NCBI GenBank assembly: GCA_020796225.1
Contig: CM036753.1
Coordinates: 68,625,865 to 68,689,864 of the forward strand
From: Arion vulgaris
Lineage: Eukaryota > Mollusca > Gastropoda > Stylommatophora > Arionidae
Direction of reading: 5' to 3'
Length of the DNA stretch: 64,000 nucleotides
Part shown: positions 24,601 through 34,085 of the stretch, piece after piece
Layout: every line of letters starts with the position of its first letter
Numbering within the stretch: position 1 is the stretch's first letter
Position numbers and translations under genes: made by a program
Notes under the pieces: model-generated
The model's database searches: none
The model's input: the letters and a program-made list of their open reading frames with translations, nothing else
What the model was told of the DNA's origin: nothing

Positions 24601-25930
24601 TTAAAAATGAGACTATTAGAAACTTGCTAGAAACAACACCAGTACTGGATCACATCAAGAGACAACAAACCAAATGGTTCGACAATGTAATCAAATATTA
24701 TTGCCATCCAACAGTGCACAACAAAGCTCACTACAATTCAGATACATCATCTAACAGTGCACAACAAAGCTCACTACAATTCAGATACATCATCCAACAG
24801 TGCACAACAAAGCTCACCACAATTCAGATACATCATCCAACAGTGCCACAAAGCTCACTACAATTCAGATACATCATCCAACAGTGCACATCAAAGCTCA
24901 CCACAATTCAGATACATCATCCAACAGTGCACAACAAAGCTCACTATAATTCAGATACACCATCCAACAGTGCACAACAAAGCTCACCACAATTCAGATG
25001 CATCATCCAACAGTGCACATCAAAGCTCACTACAATTCAGATACATCATCCAACAGTGCACAACAAAGCTCACTACAATTCAGATACATCATCCAACAGT
25101 GCACAACAAAGCTCACTACAATTCAGATACATCATGGTTGACAACAAAGCCAAATTTCAGATACTCATCCACAGTCACATCAAGCTACCACAATTCAGAT
25201 AATCATCAAGTGCAAAAAGCTCACTAATAGATACCCATCAACAGTGCATCAAAGGTCACTACATTCAGATACATCATCAAAGTACAACAAAGCTACTACA
25301 ATCAGATACATTCAACAGTGAAAAAGCTAACAATTCAGATAATCATCAACAGTGCACATCAAGCTCACACAATTCAGATACATCATCAACAGAACAACAA
25401 AGCTCACTACAATTCAGATACATCATCCAACAGTGCACATCAAAGCTCACCACAATTCAGATACATCATCCAACAGTGCACATCAAAGCTCACCACAATT
25501 CAGATACATCATCCAACAGTGCACATCAAAGCTCACTACAATTCAGATACATCATCCAACAGTGCACAACAAAGCTCACTACAATTCAGATACATCATCC
25601 AACAGTGCACAACAAAGCTCACCACAATTCAGATACACCATCCAACAGTGCACAACAAAGCTCACCACAATTCAGATACACCATCCAACAGTGCACAACA
25701 AAGCTCACCACAATTCAAATACATCATCCAACAGTGCACAACAAAGCTCACTACAATTCAGATACATTGGTTTAAATTCCAAAGGTCGCCCACGCAAACA
25801 ATTGAAACGTCGAAATATCAGAGGCAGAAAGAAATATCCTATACGAGGTGCAGTCGAGGGGACTAGCCAGAACTCTTCAAAGTACCTAAACGTTGAAATG
25901 CACAACTTGAACAGATGAAAGAAGGAAAAT
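24600..25930 (+). mobile_element. LINE C-terminal fragment split by its own minisatellite
   Basis: Left of the array (24620-24700) it reads TTPVLDHIKRQQTKWFDNVI; right of it (25765-25920) SKGRPRKQLKRRNIRGRKKY and TSQNSSKYLN. Together these are the two halves of the tail seen uninterrupted at 9350-9600 (minus strand) and, in a cousin, at 50110-50345. Between them about 24 copies of a 43-bp unit replace one copy. Confidence 0.75.
24705..25770. repeat. 43-bp minisatellite derived from LINE coding sequence
   Basis: Unit CATCCAACAGTGCACAACAA, then AGCTCACTACAATTCAGATA plus CAT. The period is 43 (units at 24711, 24754, 24797 and on). The middle (25130-25400) is degraded by deletions, while both flanks are nearly uniform. 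Because 43 is not a multiple of three, each frame reads a 43-residue cycle. Confidence 0.93.
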
Positions 25931-25947
25931 AAGAGATATGAGGCATT

Positions 25948-26191
25948 CACCCGAGTGGTTACCGGGGCCCAAATTTGGGGTGTAAAGAATAGAACCACTG
26001 TTACCTGCCCGCATGTCGTAAGAGGCGACTAAGGAGGTGTGGTGAAATCGGATGCACATGCCTAAACGTGTAGAAGTATATGCGTTTAGGGGCCTACAAA
26101 CCAATGTGCAACATATACACGTTCTTGGCAAAGATCTAACATGTCACAAAGAGTGATTAAAATTGGTCGTAAAGAACGAACACAAAGAAGA
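25948..26191 (+). mobile_element. SINE S1 copy with 14-bp TSD
   Basis: Head CACCCGAGTGGTTACCGGGG, core GTCGTAAGAGGCGACTAAGG, tail AAAGAAG. Flanked by the perfect repeat AGATATGAGGCATT (25934-25947 and 26192-26205). The best-preserved S1 insertion in the window. Confidence 0.85.
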
Positions 26192-26205
26192 AGATATGAG
26201 GCATT

Positions 26206-26515
26206 GATCAAAACTTTGCATAAGAGAAAAGTTGAAGGACGAGAAACGAGATAAAAACCGAGACTCACTTGTGATAAAAACCAAAAGAGATGGAAAAATT
26301 ACAACATGGCTGAGGGCAACATCATGACAAGAGGTAAGGGATATTAGAGATACATTGCAGCTAACTTTCTATGCGGAAACTGCACCTGACGATAATGATG
26401 ATGAGGAGGATGATGATGATAATGATGATGATGATAATGTTGATGCTAATGGAGATGATAATGATGATGATGATAATGATGATGATAATGATGATGATGA
26501 TGATGATGATAATTT
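26206..26515 (+). mobile_element. LINE 3' end plus GAT-repeat tail
   Basis: ALIKTLHKRKVEGRETR at the start and RYIAANFLCGNCT at about 26349-26388 match the tail of the LINE at 38685-39200. It runs into about 120 bp of (GAT)n/(AAT GAT)n at 26393-26513, an expanded version of the same tail. Confidence 0.6.
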
Positions 26516-26535
26516 GTAAGAGTACGAGAAATAGG

Positions 26536-26690
26536 AAACACGTACAAACAAAGTACTATAGTTTTACAAAAACAGAAACAGTGACGATAAACAGCAACGT
26601 TTCGACCAACAGTATACTATAGTACTTTGTTTGTACGTGTTTCACTATTTACCAAGTTTTACTGCAGTCTTCCCCTATTTCGAGAAATAG
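26536..26690. mobile_element. Penelope-like element terminus, fold-back
   Basis: Perfect 26-bp inverted repeats lie at 26536-26561 and 26617-26642 (containing AAAGTACTATAG / CTATAGTACTTT). The left arm and loop are the reverse complement of the 3' UTR of the element at 34.6-36.3 kb (GTCGAAACGTTGCTGTTTAT), and the right arm is its forward terminus continuing CAAGTTTTACTGCAGTCT. A second palindrome, CCTATTTCGAGAAATAGG, follows near 26675. Confidence 0.65.
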
Positions 26691-27054
26691 GATGTCAATT
26701 TAAAATACCTATTTGAATCAGAGAGTTGGAAAATATATAGGAGATATGTTGCAATACATCCCATTATAGCTGCAAACCTACAAGTTGGATACCTTGATAC
26801 TACCAACCTGAAGAAATGAAAGCAAGTCAACGGATAAGAAAACAGGACTCTCTGCGCACAGATAATGAATGAAATTCAACATAATGTGGTGTGATCTGTC
26901 TCTAGCGGATAGCGGGGAGGTTATGCTATTATGTTTGCGTATTCATGCAGTGCAGCGGGATTATATCAGACTAGCTATTTGTGGTATATTTGATCTATGT
27001 CTGGGAGGAATCAATGAGGATCTACGTGACTTCTAGTAGCAGGGGCGCATCTTA
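26691..27054. other. No feature seen
   Basis: No recognised gene or repeat. Confidence 0.4.
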
Positions 27055-27545
27055 TGTTTATAGTTAAAGACATTTGAAGGGATGGGGAGGGGGGAATTTG
27101 AAGCCGAAGGATTGACTTCATTGTACCGGGTTTTATCCCATATGACTCGCTTGCCTGCCCAGCGTGTTCGTAGCGCGTTGGACGACGGGTGAAAGCCCCC
27201 TATGAGCGCGGCTCAATTCCGCGGGCTGGCAGAAAAGCCACAAGTTCTCCAGATGTACGGTGTTCGTGGCACCGAACTGAAGGGTTATGATGTCCATGGA
27301 ACCGAGCCGAAGAGCTGGAAGCTCAAGTGCTTCTGGATTGGGGAAAAAACAATCCCATATGGCTCAGTCCGTCTCCACAGAAATGGCACGCCGCCTACCG
27401 AGAGTAGTGCGCAAAGCACGAACTCCATAGCTCCGGCAATAATCATAGGATTTCTAGAAAAAAAATGCACTCGTGAACAGAACGACGTGGTGCGGATTCG
27501 AAACTACGACCTTCGATGCAAGACAACTAACACTTAACCACAAGA
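27055..27545 (-). mobile_element. SINE S3 copy interrupted by SINE S4
   Basis: Left part 27055-27148 (TTGACTTCATTGTACCGGGTT) and right part 27352-27545 (CTCCACAGAAATGGCACGCC, GCACGAACTCCATAGCTCC, then the box B complement GGATTCGAAACTACGACC) are the two halves of one S3 element. Confidence 0.8.
27149..27351 (+). mobile_element. SINE S4 copy nested in S3, 14-bp TSD
   Basis: Sense S4: head GCCCAGCGTGTTCGTAGCGC, box B region GGCTCAATTCCGCGGGC, end GCTTCTGGATTGGGGAAAAAAC. TSD ATCCCATATGACTC (27135-27148) and ATCCCATATGGCTC (27352-27365), one mismatch. S4 therefore jumped after this S3 copy. Confidence 0.85.
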
Positions 27546-27739
27546 TCTAAACATGGTAAACAGGATACCATATGCATATTTTACATCTGAGTCAAGGAAA
27601 GCAGTACTTTATGCAAAAATCAGTCAGAAGCACCATATAAAGACGTTCTGATTACGCCTATCTTCATAGCAGACAAACTCAAGAATAAGATATGCATATC
27701 ATGCGCAGTCGATCGCTTGATTAAAATGAGAGCATATAA

Positions 27740-27850
27740 CTAAAGAAGCTACCCTAGAAAATAAAAAAGCGTCGCAGACATCGGATGTGCTGGTCTACTT
27801 GTAGGCGCATAACTGGCGCAACGTTCAATCGCTTTTAGGCTCTTTCTAAT
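27740..27850 (+). mobile_element. SINE S1b core fragment
   Basis: CTACCCTAGAAAATAAAAAA, GCGTCGCAGACATCGGATGT, CTACTTGTAGGCGCATAACT: S1b core in sense orientation, 3' module lost. Confidence 0.6.
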
Positions 27851-28052
27851 ATAGTAGTTGTTACCAGCGAATGACAAGAAGTGTCTCTAATTTCATCATC
27901 TTTCTTAAATTTGTCCAATTTGATATTCGTTATGTTTAACACACCGTGAAGTGAGCCTCTCAACCCAGTTTGGGTACCTCGCTATATGAGCTATCATTTA
28001 GTTTCTTCCTCTAAAAATGTCCATAGATTTCATCAGAAAAAAATGGATCTTT

Positions 28053-28310
28053 CCTCCTCTTCTTCTTTGCATTCGTTCCGTACGATCAATTTTAATCACT
28101 CTTTGTGATATGTTTGATCTTTGCCAAGAACGTATATACGTTGCACATTAATTTGGTAGGCCCCTAAACACATAGACTTCTACATGTTTAGGACATCCGA
28201 TTTCAACCAAACCTCCTTAGTCGCCTCTTATGACATGCGTGGCAGGTAACAGTGGTTCTAGGTTCTATTCTTTACATCCCAAATTTGGGCCCCGGTAACC
28301 ACTCGGCGAA
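28053..28310 (-). mobile_element. SINE S1 copy
   Basis: TCTTCTTTGCATTCGTTC...CCCGGTAACCACTCGGCG; full-length reverse S1 with a short TSD-like CTTTCCT on both sides. Confidence 0.75.
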
Positions 28311-28730
28311 CCTTTCCTGAAATTCATTTAATTGTTATTTCAATGTTACTTGGATTGTGTATGTATCTTCTATCTTATTGTGCAAATATTGAATAAACTT
28401 TCACATCTAGAACAAAATATAAGACAGGGAAGAGCTGGTAATATCTTCTAGAAACCAACTCCAGTCAATGATATACATATATATATGATACCGCCCCATG
28501 CTGAAAACATCCCAGCATGATGTAGGGACCAACATTTTCCCAAGGCTGTTCTTTGTGATCGTTTCTGTGGTTGAAAGTTATAAAGATATAATCGCACGAG
28601 TGGTTTGGAAAGTTTTTGCTGTACGTCTCATTAAAGCTGTTAAATTTCAACAATATCCTCACAAAGTTTTTACATATTCAGTTCTGAAATCGTCAACACA
28701 GGGAAGAGATATTAAATGGGCGTAATGCAA
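28311..28730. other. No confident feature
   Basis: Short open frames on both strands near 28465-28725 are not recognised as any family. Confidence 0.3.
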
Positions 28731-28779
28731 TTAAAAACCCATCACGTATAGTTTGAGAATCAGCAACGCTTTTTTTTCC

Positions 28780-29009
28780 ACCTTCAGAACTTCAGCCTTT
28801 GATTGCAGGTCCGTGTCCCAGGGACAAAGGCTGATCGGGTACCGATAAATGAGCCCCAGCGCCCAGACAGAAGCTACATGAGTGGGTTTGTAGAGTGCAT
28901 CGTGGTTCAGGTATGAACGAAGGGTGCGGAAAGGATAAAGGTACTTGAAGATTTGGACCACCTCTAGGAAGAATATTGTCACCATGCTGGCTCCCACGAG
29001 CTTCCAACA
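28780..29009 (-). CDS. Candidate exon of a nested minus-strand gene
   Basis: A GC-richer island in AT-rich intron 1. On the minus strand, TTACTTTTTTAG (a good acceptor) is followed at 29009 by an open frame that starts CWKLVGASMVTIFFLEVVQI, continues FKYLYPFRTLRSYLNHDALY and reaches about 75 residues. Codon third positions are mostly G/C, unlike the surroundings. The first 20 residues look like a membrane helix. The right end is uncertain (AAG|GTGGAA near 28785 is a weak donor). There is a faint likeness to CTR/SLC31-type copper transporters (helix, charged/aromatic loop), which I cannot confirm. It may be an exon of a gene inside the MMP21 intron or a retrocopied piece. Confidence 0.35.
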
Positions 29010-29164
29010 CTAAAAAAGTAATATATTCACGTTAATGGTACATCCTTCACTTGTTTGTTACAACGTCCTCTGCTGGAGTCGTTATATTGTGTTTGTATTA
29101 TTCTATCCAACCTTGAGATATTACGAGTTTCTATCTCCATGGGCCAGGTATTGAAGCGTATACT

Positions 29165-29592
29165 ATCTGCTACATGAGTCTCTGATCACCGATAGGGCCA
29201 AAGTTTCCCAGGTTCGCTCCTTCGTTGATCCATCGGGATAGTTTCCATGATCTTAGTGTAGCTGAGATCGAGTGCCTAGTCCTATCGGAGACTGACAATA
29301 AACTGTAGGTCCCGAGTTTAATTAGAGCACGTACAAGAACCCGTGGCAGTTCAAAATCGAAAAGAGCAGGCTGGAAAGTCGCTGCCAGGGGAAAATGCAT
29401 AAGCAGAAGATTAAGAATTTAATTTTTATTTAAACAATTTTCACCATCTTCAAAATTACACCAGAGACCCTCGCCGGTGCTACGGAGTTCGTGCACTTTA
29501 GCTGAGATCTTCTTGTGTAAGATAAAGATCGGAGTAAACATGGTTACTCACCAAAGTGCAACAATGATAGTCCTAACAATCAATCAATCAAT
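29165..29592 (+). mobile_element. SINE S2 copy, near full length
   Basis: Head remnant GGTTCGCTCCTTCGTTGATCC (box B), then GAGATCGAGTGCCTAGTCC, TGGAAAGTCGCTGCCAGGGG, GTGCTACGGAGTTCGTGCAC and the tail AACAATCAATCAATCAATC. Homologous to 42588 and 58800. Confidence 0.75.
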
Positions 29593-29724
29593 CTGCTTCA
29601 TGTATATCTTTCTTCTAGCTACCCATGTTAACCGGATGGATTCTCATTCCATTGTTTTCTTTTACATTCAAAAGCATTTGATTGGGTTGTCGTCCGGTGT
29701 GGATCGATCGTGCTATTGCCTAGA

Positions 29725-29830
29725 AATCAGGAAATCAGTGATCTCAATGTAGGTGTGATCGAGTTCCTAGCCATATTAGAAATTGAAGATAAAACGTAGG
29801 TCACTTGTTCTAAATGTTTTCACATTTGTT
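29725..29830 (+). mobile_element. SINE S2 fragment
   Basis: GTGATCTCAATGTAGGTGTGATCGAGTTCCTAG...ACGTAGGTCACTTGTTC: central S2 piece only. Confidence 0.55.
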
Positions 29831-29935
29831 CTTGTCCCCTTTCTTGAAGATGAATTATCAAAAGCAGTGCTTCTTTCCATTAATCTGAAAATCTCTCTAT
29901 TCTGTAAATTTGATTGATTCATTCTTAAATCTCAC

Positions 29936-30052
29936 TGAGACACGTATAAACAAAGTACTGTAGTTTTTATTTCAATATAGTTTTACAAACTATATTACTT
30001 TGTATTTACGTGTTTCGCCATTGCTACATAGTTTTACTTCAGTCTTCCCTTA
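29936..30052. mobile_element. Penelope-like terminus fragment
   Basis: ACACGTATAAACAAAGTACTGTAG and TTACTTTGTATTTACGTGTTTCGCC flank a short loop; then TTTTACTTCAGTCTTCCCTT. Same terminal sequence as 26536-26690 and 36240-36320, interrupted at 30053 by a MITE. Confidence 0.55.
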
Positions 30053-30054
30053 TA

Positions 30055-30302
30055 CAGGGTGTTCAAGATAAATGCAGCCCCATTGACAAATCGAAAGTTG
30101 CCAGTTACACAGGCAGTGGTGTTTATTTACTATTTAAACGTCTGACTTGTCGTTTAGTCATTGTTCATACTCCCTTCCTGCACTACAATTACACACCGTC
30201 ACACAACCTTGACCTACATACGTCAGAACTGAACCTTCTCATTTTCATACATATATGTCAGATTAGCTCCATTCACAGGCTGCTTTTATCTTGAACACCC
30301 TG
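30055..30302. mobile_element. Mariner-type MITE, 248 bp, TA target
   Basis: Terminal inverted repeats of about 25 bp (CAGGGTGTTCAAGATAAATG... and its complement at 30278-30302, one mismatch) flanked by TA at 30053-30054 and 30303-30304. No coding sequence. Confidence 0.8.
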
Positions 30303-30374
30303 TATCGATAATAAATCTAAGTGAAAGAGCACTTAATTGTTGAAATTAGTAGACACCAAAGTCGATGCCCTGAC

Positions 30375-30530
30375 ATAAGTCCTTAGAATAAATTAAAATA
30401 AAATTCCCACAATTTGTCACCATTCTCAAAATTGTGTCGAGTTTATGAACTGCCGCTGAGATTGTGTATGAAGGAGATTGAAGAACACATGGATATTTAC
30501 CGAAGTGCAATGATGATGATTATATCATTA
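30375..30530 (+). mobile_element. SINE S2 3' half
   Basis: AAATTGTGTCGAGTTTATGAACTGCCGCTGAGATTGTG...CACATGGATATTTACCGAAGTGCAATGATGATG, matching the S2 3' module. Confidence 0.55.
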
Positions 30531-30589
30531 ATCTCACGCTGTAAGGCGAAGCAGGATTAGCGAAAAGTAAAAAAAAAGAATTACAATGA

Positions 30590-31040
30590 TCATCATCATT
30601 ATCAAGTATCTTGTCCCCTCCGGAACTTGGCTTCCATGACGGCAGTCCTGAAAAACTCTCTGTTCTGTGCAAGTTGTCCGGCGTCAGCAGTAGTCATTCT
30701 CTGATCGTCAATGACATCTTGCGCCCATCGTCTTTTAGGTCTTCCTCTCATTCTTCTTCCAGGCATCATTCCCTCCAAAATTATCTTCTCTGTGCACTCA
30801 TGTCGTTTGATGTGTCCGAAATATTTAACTTTCCTTGATTTTATACTCTTTATATATATCCAACTCCTCTTTAATATCAACCTCTTGCAGAACAGAAGCA
30901 TTTGTTCTTTACTCTGTCCATGATATTATAAGTACTCTTCTGTAACATTTGCATTCAATTGCATTAATGATCATCTCCGCCGCTTTGTCAATGTTCCATG
31001 TCTCACAATCATATGTTGCCAAGGAAAAAACGATGATCAT
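30590..31040 (-). mobile_element. LINE C-terminal tail
   Basis: The minus strand reads KYFGHIKRHECTEKIILEGM, PGRRMRGRPKRRWAQDVIDD, then DAGQLAQNREFFRTAVMEAK, an almost intact 100-codon frame, with the LINE continuing upstream to about 31040 (ETWNID at the start). A (CAT)n tract at 30588-30600 is the tail in reverse. Closely similar to 46760-47050 and 54195-54310. Confidence 0.8.
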
Positions 31041-31560
31041 CTCATTAAATAAATAAAGCAATCCGTTTTTCAAATACCAAAGTGCTAAGAGAATTTATTT
31101 GGACTTTGGGTGCAATACGAAAGTTGAATAGTCTTCTACTTGAGTTGAAACGAATCTTATATTCTCCTCAATCTCTATCAGCACTTAGCATGCATTTAGC
31201 ATAAGAAACTAACATTAAGATGATATGGACATTTATATTACTTCCTTATCATATTTCTTCCATGATTTATCACAATCACGGTATAAGTAGTGGTAATGCA
31301 CTGCATGATTCGCCCCAGGTTACCAACAAATCTCTTTGTAGTCGAGGTAGCGCCGTCTCCATTGTCATATTTGTGTATATCTTTAGATCCCGCTGCCTTG
31401 ACGGACATTTTTGCAGTTTCATTTATGCTAACATTCATTTTTTACCTCTTGCATTGTTCTGTAATTGCTTTAAAAGGTTTTTTAAAAGTGTACTTTAAAA
31501 AAATATGAATCGTTTATTATTGCAATGTTGAAAGTTTTCGTTTTCCTCTATGAGTTCAGC
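31041..31560. other. No feature seen
   Basis: No recognised exon or repeat; open frames here are not family-like. Confidence 0.4.
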
Positions 31561-31690
31561 GTAGTCATGGCATGACGCCCTGACTGATTCTTGCTTGAAT
31601 GCCTACTACCATTATCACCAGTATCCCTGTCCTTCGGGAGATCCTTACTTGGACTTCAGAGATACTTGTTGAACATGATGTCTTGATGTT
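31560..31690 (-). mobile_element. SINE S7 fragment
   Basis: GCATGACGCCCTGACTG, TTGCTTGAATGCCTACTACCA and TACTTGGACTTCAGAGATACTTG match the 3' half of S7 in reverse (compare 52680 and 53225). Confidence 0.5.
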
Positions 31691-31978
31691 CCATAACTTG
31701 CTCTTGTCATTCGTATACGATGATAATTTATTCATAACATGTGTGTCATCATTCAATCAATCAATCAATCAATCAAGTGACATGCCTGTCACAACTCTCT
31801 CTCCCTGATGCCTTACTCCGACTTAGAGATACTTGTTGAACATGATGTCTTGATGTTCCATAACTTTCTCTTGTCATTCGTATACGATGATAATTTATTC
31901 ATAACGTGTGTGTCATCATTCAATCAATCAATCAATCAATCAAGTGACATGCCTGTCACAACTCTCTCTCCCTGATGC
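31657..31978. repeat. Tandem duplication, about 157 bp
   Basis: The segment beginning GACTTCAGAGATACTTGTTG and ending CTCTCTCTCCCTGATGC is repeated almost exactly, including a (CAAT)5 run and CAAGTGACATGCCTGTCACAA. The second half derives from the 3' end of a minus-strand LINE. Confidence 0.85.
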
Positions 31979-32080
31979 AGTTTTTAAGTTCTAACGCCAA
32001 TCTCTAGTCGAACTACGATTTCAGACCATCCAACATCCTCTGCCTTCCTTGATCTCTCCTCCACAAGATAAGATAATTAC
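31757..32080 (-). mobile_element. LINE 3' end, TTGA-tailed family
   Basis: Reverse of the sequence at 54040-54185: (CAAT)n tail, AAGTGACATGCCTGTCACAA, GTCGAACTACGATTTCAGACCATCCAACATCCTCTG, then TTGATCTCTCC. The tail part is duplicated (see the tandem duplication). Confidence 0.6.
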
Positions 32081-32620
32081 CTGTCAGTCATAGAGGTCAA
32101 ATTGAATGGGTACCATCATCTTCTAAAGTAAGCTGTCTTGGAACTTCTTGTTCCCAATACTTGCTATAACACATGTAATATACTTTATTTCATGTCACAA
32201 TATTAAGTTACCCCTTCTGACTTTGTCACCCACCATCTCTTATGTATCATGGACAAAGACTCCTAACGGTCTAAGATATTTACACTTAGCTTAAGATACG
32301 ACGGGCACACCTAACATCAACAAAGACCACGTCTTCCAGCCGTCACTGTTATTTCACTTCCAAGACACTGTTCAACTGCTGTTGTCCTTCATGTTGTCCG
32401 CGTCCAAGCTAAACAACACCACCCACTAAGAAAATGTTGTGTAAGTAAATATATCAACTTGTCCGATACTTCCAACATTTTAACAGGTATTTTACAACAG
32501 TTATCGAGCGTTGCATCACCTTTTTAAAGTTGACGTTTCTCACAGTTCTTCAATGTGGTAGGAAACTAGTGAGATAGGATAGCATTGACAATGATATTTT
32601 CCCACAGAATTACAAGTAGG
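32081..32620. other. No feature seen
   Basis: Unrecognised intronic sequence. Confidence 0.4.
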
Positions 32621-32880
32621 AGATGGGTGTCATTGTGGCTAAGTGGTTACGCCCTTGCCTTATGAGTCGAAGGTAGTGGGTTCGAATCCGGACCGCGTCC
32701 TACTGTTCATGAGTGCATTTTTTCAGAGACCCCTAGGATTATTGCCGGAGCTACGGAGTTCGTGCTTTGTGCAATACTCTCTGCAGGTTTCGTGCCATTT
32801 CTGTGTGTGGAGAGAAACCAAGCCATACGGGGTAAAACCCGGTGAAATGAAGTCAATCCATGGGTTTAAAATAAAAGTAG
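32620..32880 (+). mobile_element. SINE S3 copy, intact tRNA-like head
   Basis: GTGGCTAAGTGGTTACGCCC (box A) and GTGGGTTCGAATCCGGACCG (box B) about 35 bp apart make a good Pol III promoter. The body has GCCGGAGCTACGGAGTTCGT and the end AATGAAGTCAATCCATGGGTTTAAA. Confidence 0.85.
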
Positions 32881-32904
32881 GACACGTCAATCTATTTTTC
32901 TATT

Positions 32905-33140
32905 TCTGCGGGAAGTCTCTGTGGCGTGGGAGTAGGTAATGTAAACCTATCGCTCCAAGTGTACTCGGTTTGTTCCCTATGTGAGACGATCGGGATATTT
33001 TTCCAGAATTTTATTGTCTTAATGCAGGGGACAGAGACGGACGATAAAACGTAGATCCCTTGTTAAAGATAAAAACCTAAAAGAATCATTGGTAGTTGAA
33101 AATTGATAACAGTAGGCTGCAAAGTCGCTGACTGTCCGAC
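32905..33140 (+). mobile_element. SINE S2 5' half
   Basis: Head CTCTGTGGCGTGGGAGTAGG and CTCGGTTTGTTCCC, then GATCGGGATATTTTTCCAG, GGACGATAAAACGTAGATCC and GGCTGCAAAGTCGCTGACTG. 3' half absent. Confidence 0.65.
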
Positions 33141-33480
33141 AGAACTCATTAAAATAACATTCCTACAAAAATAGTCAACAAATAAACAATGTACAGGTAG
33201 CTGCTAAGGACATATATAGACGTTTTTTCCATTCACTTCTAAAGACGCATTAACACGTCTGTTATTATCTATCCTCTGTGGGCTAAAGACCTGTTAACAC
33301 GTTATACATTTCTACTGTCACTGCTATAGGTGTACATTCACGTTTGTGACCTAGAAACAAAGAGTAGCTATTTTTAGCTCAGCCTTCAGAAAGTATGTAG
33401 CAGCGAAAGGGTTAAGAGTTCCGAAAAAACAAATTGGCAAACACAGGATTCGAACCACTTACCTTCAATTCTTACGACAC
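33141..33480. other. No feature seen
   Basis: Unrecognised. Confidence 0.4.
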
Positions 33481-33484
33481 CCAT

Positions 33485-33640
33485 TTCCTAGCCTAGCAAT
33501 ACGAGCGTCCTTACAAACACAAACAGCGAGTCATTCTATTGCTAGCCTAGCAAACGAGGCCTTACAAACACAAACAGCGAGTCCATTCTAGTAGCAATAC
33601 AGCGTCTAAACACAAACAGCGAGTCATTCTAAAATGGCTT
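33485..33640. repeat. Three-copy degenerate repeat
   Basis: ACAAACACAAACAGCGAGTCATTCTA recurs near 33510, 33563 and 33607 with TAGCAATACRAGCGTC spacers; successive copies are shortened. Confidence 0.75.
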
Positions 33641-33689
33641 CCTAATGAGTGTTTCTCACAAAATTGTACATCACATATCGGGAACCCGA

Positions 33690-33795
33690 TGATATCACTG
33701 CCTTTGAGATCTTCCTGTTTATGAAAGATGTTAGAGCACACATGGTTATTCACTGAAGTGATATGATGATAGTATTATCAATCAATCATTCTATT
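33690..33795 (+). mobile_element. SINE S2 3' end
   Basis: CTGCCTTTGAGATCTTCCTG...AGCACACATGGTTATTCACTGAAGTG...TATCAATCAATCATTC. Confidence 0.55.
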
Positions 33796-33849
33796 CATGT
33801 AGGAAACATTTTTGTTTTCTTATCATGATATAAATTGTAGAATACGGTG

Positions 33850-34085
33850 TTAGATCCGTATTGGTCATTGACCATACTGTTACAATGTTAATAATACTGA
33901 TATTCCTTAGCTTTTAACTTAAGCGGTACATGTGGTCAACATCATGCCGGCTGCTTTTACTTCACGCTAGTATTCTTGTGCCTAATTGAGGCTGGGTCGG
34001 CATTAGAGCCGTTATTGAAAAAGACGCCACTTCCACTGTGGAACTGAACCCGAACCACGGATCCTAATATCGGTATGAGTTTTAC
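33850..34085 (-). mobile_element. SINE S5 copy
   Basis: Reverse S5: GTTAGATCCGTATTGGTCATTGACC, GTGGTCAACATCATGCCGGC, CTAATTGAGGCTGGGTCGGC, then the head with box B complement GAACCCGAACCACGG. Confidence 0.65.

Noticed and set aside
24624..25918. Open frames of about 190 codons rich in HNSDTSS-type repeats
   Set aside because: Product of the 43-bp minisatellite inside a dead LINE; not a gene.
26369..26551. Ser-rich or Met-rich reading frames
   Set aside because: Translation of a (GAT)n tract that is a LINE tail.
32643..32760. A functional tRNA gene from the box A/box B pair in S3
   Set aside because: No foldable cloverleaf with acceptor stem was evident and the same sequence continues into a dispersed SINE body found in several copies.
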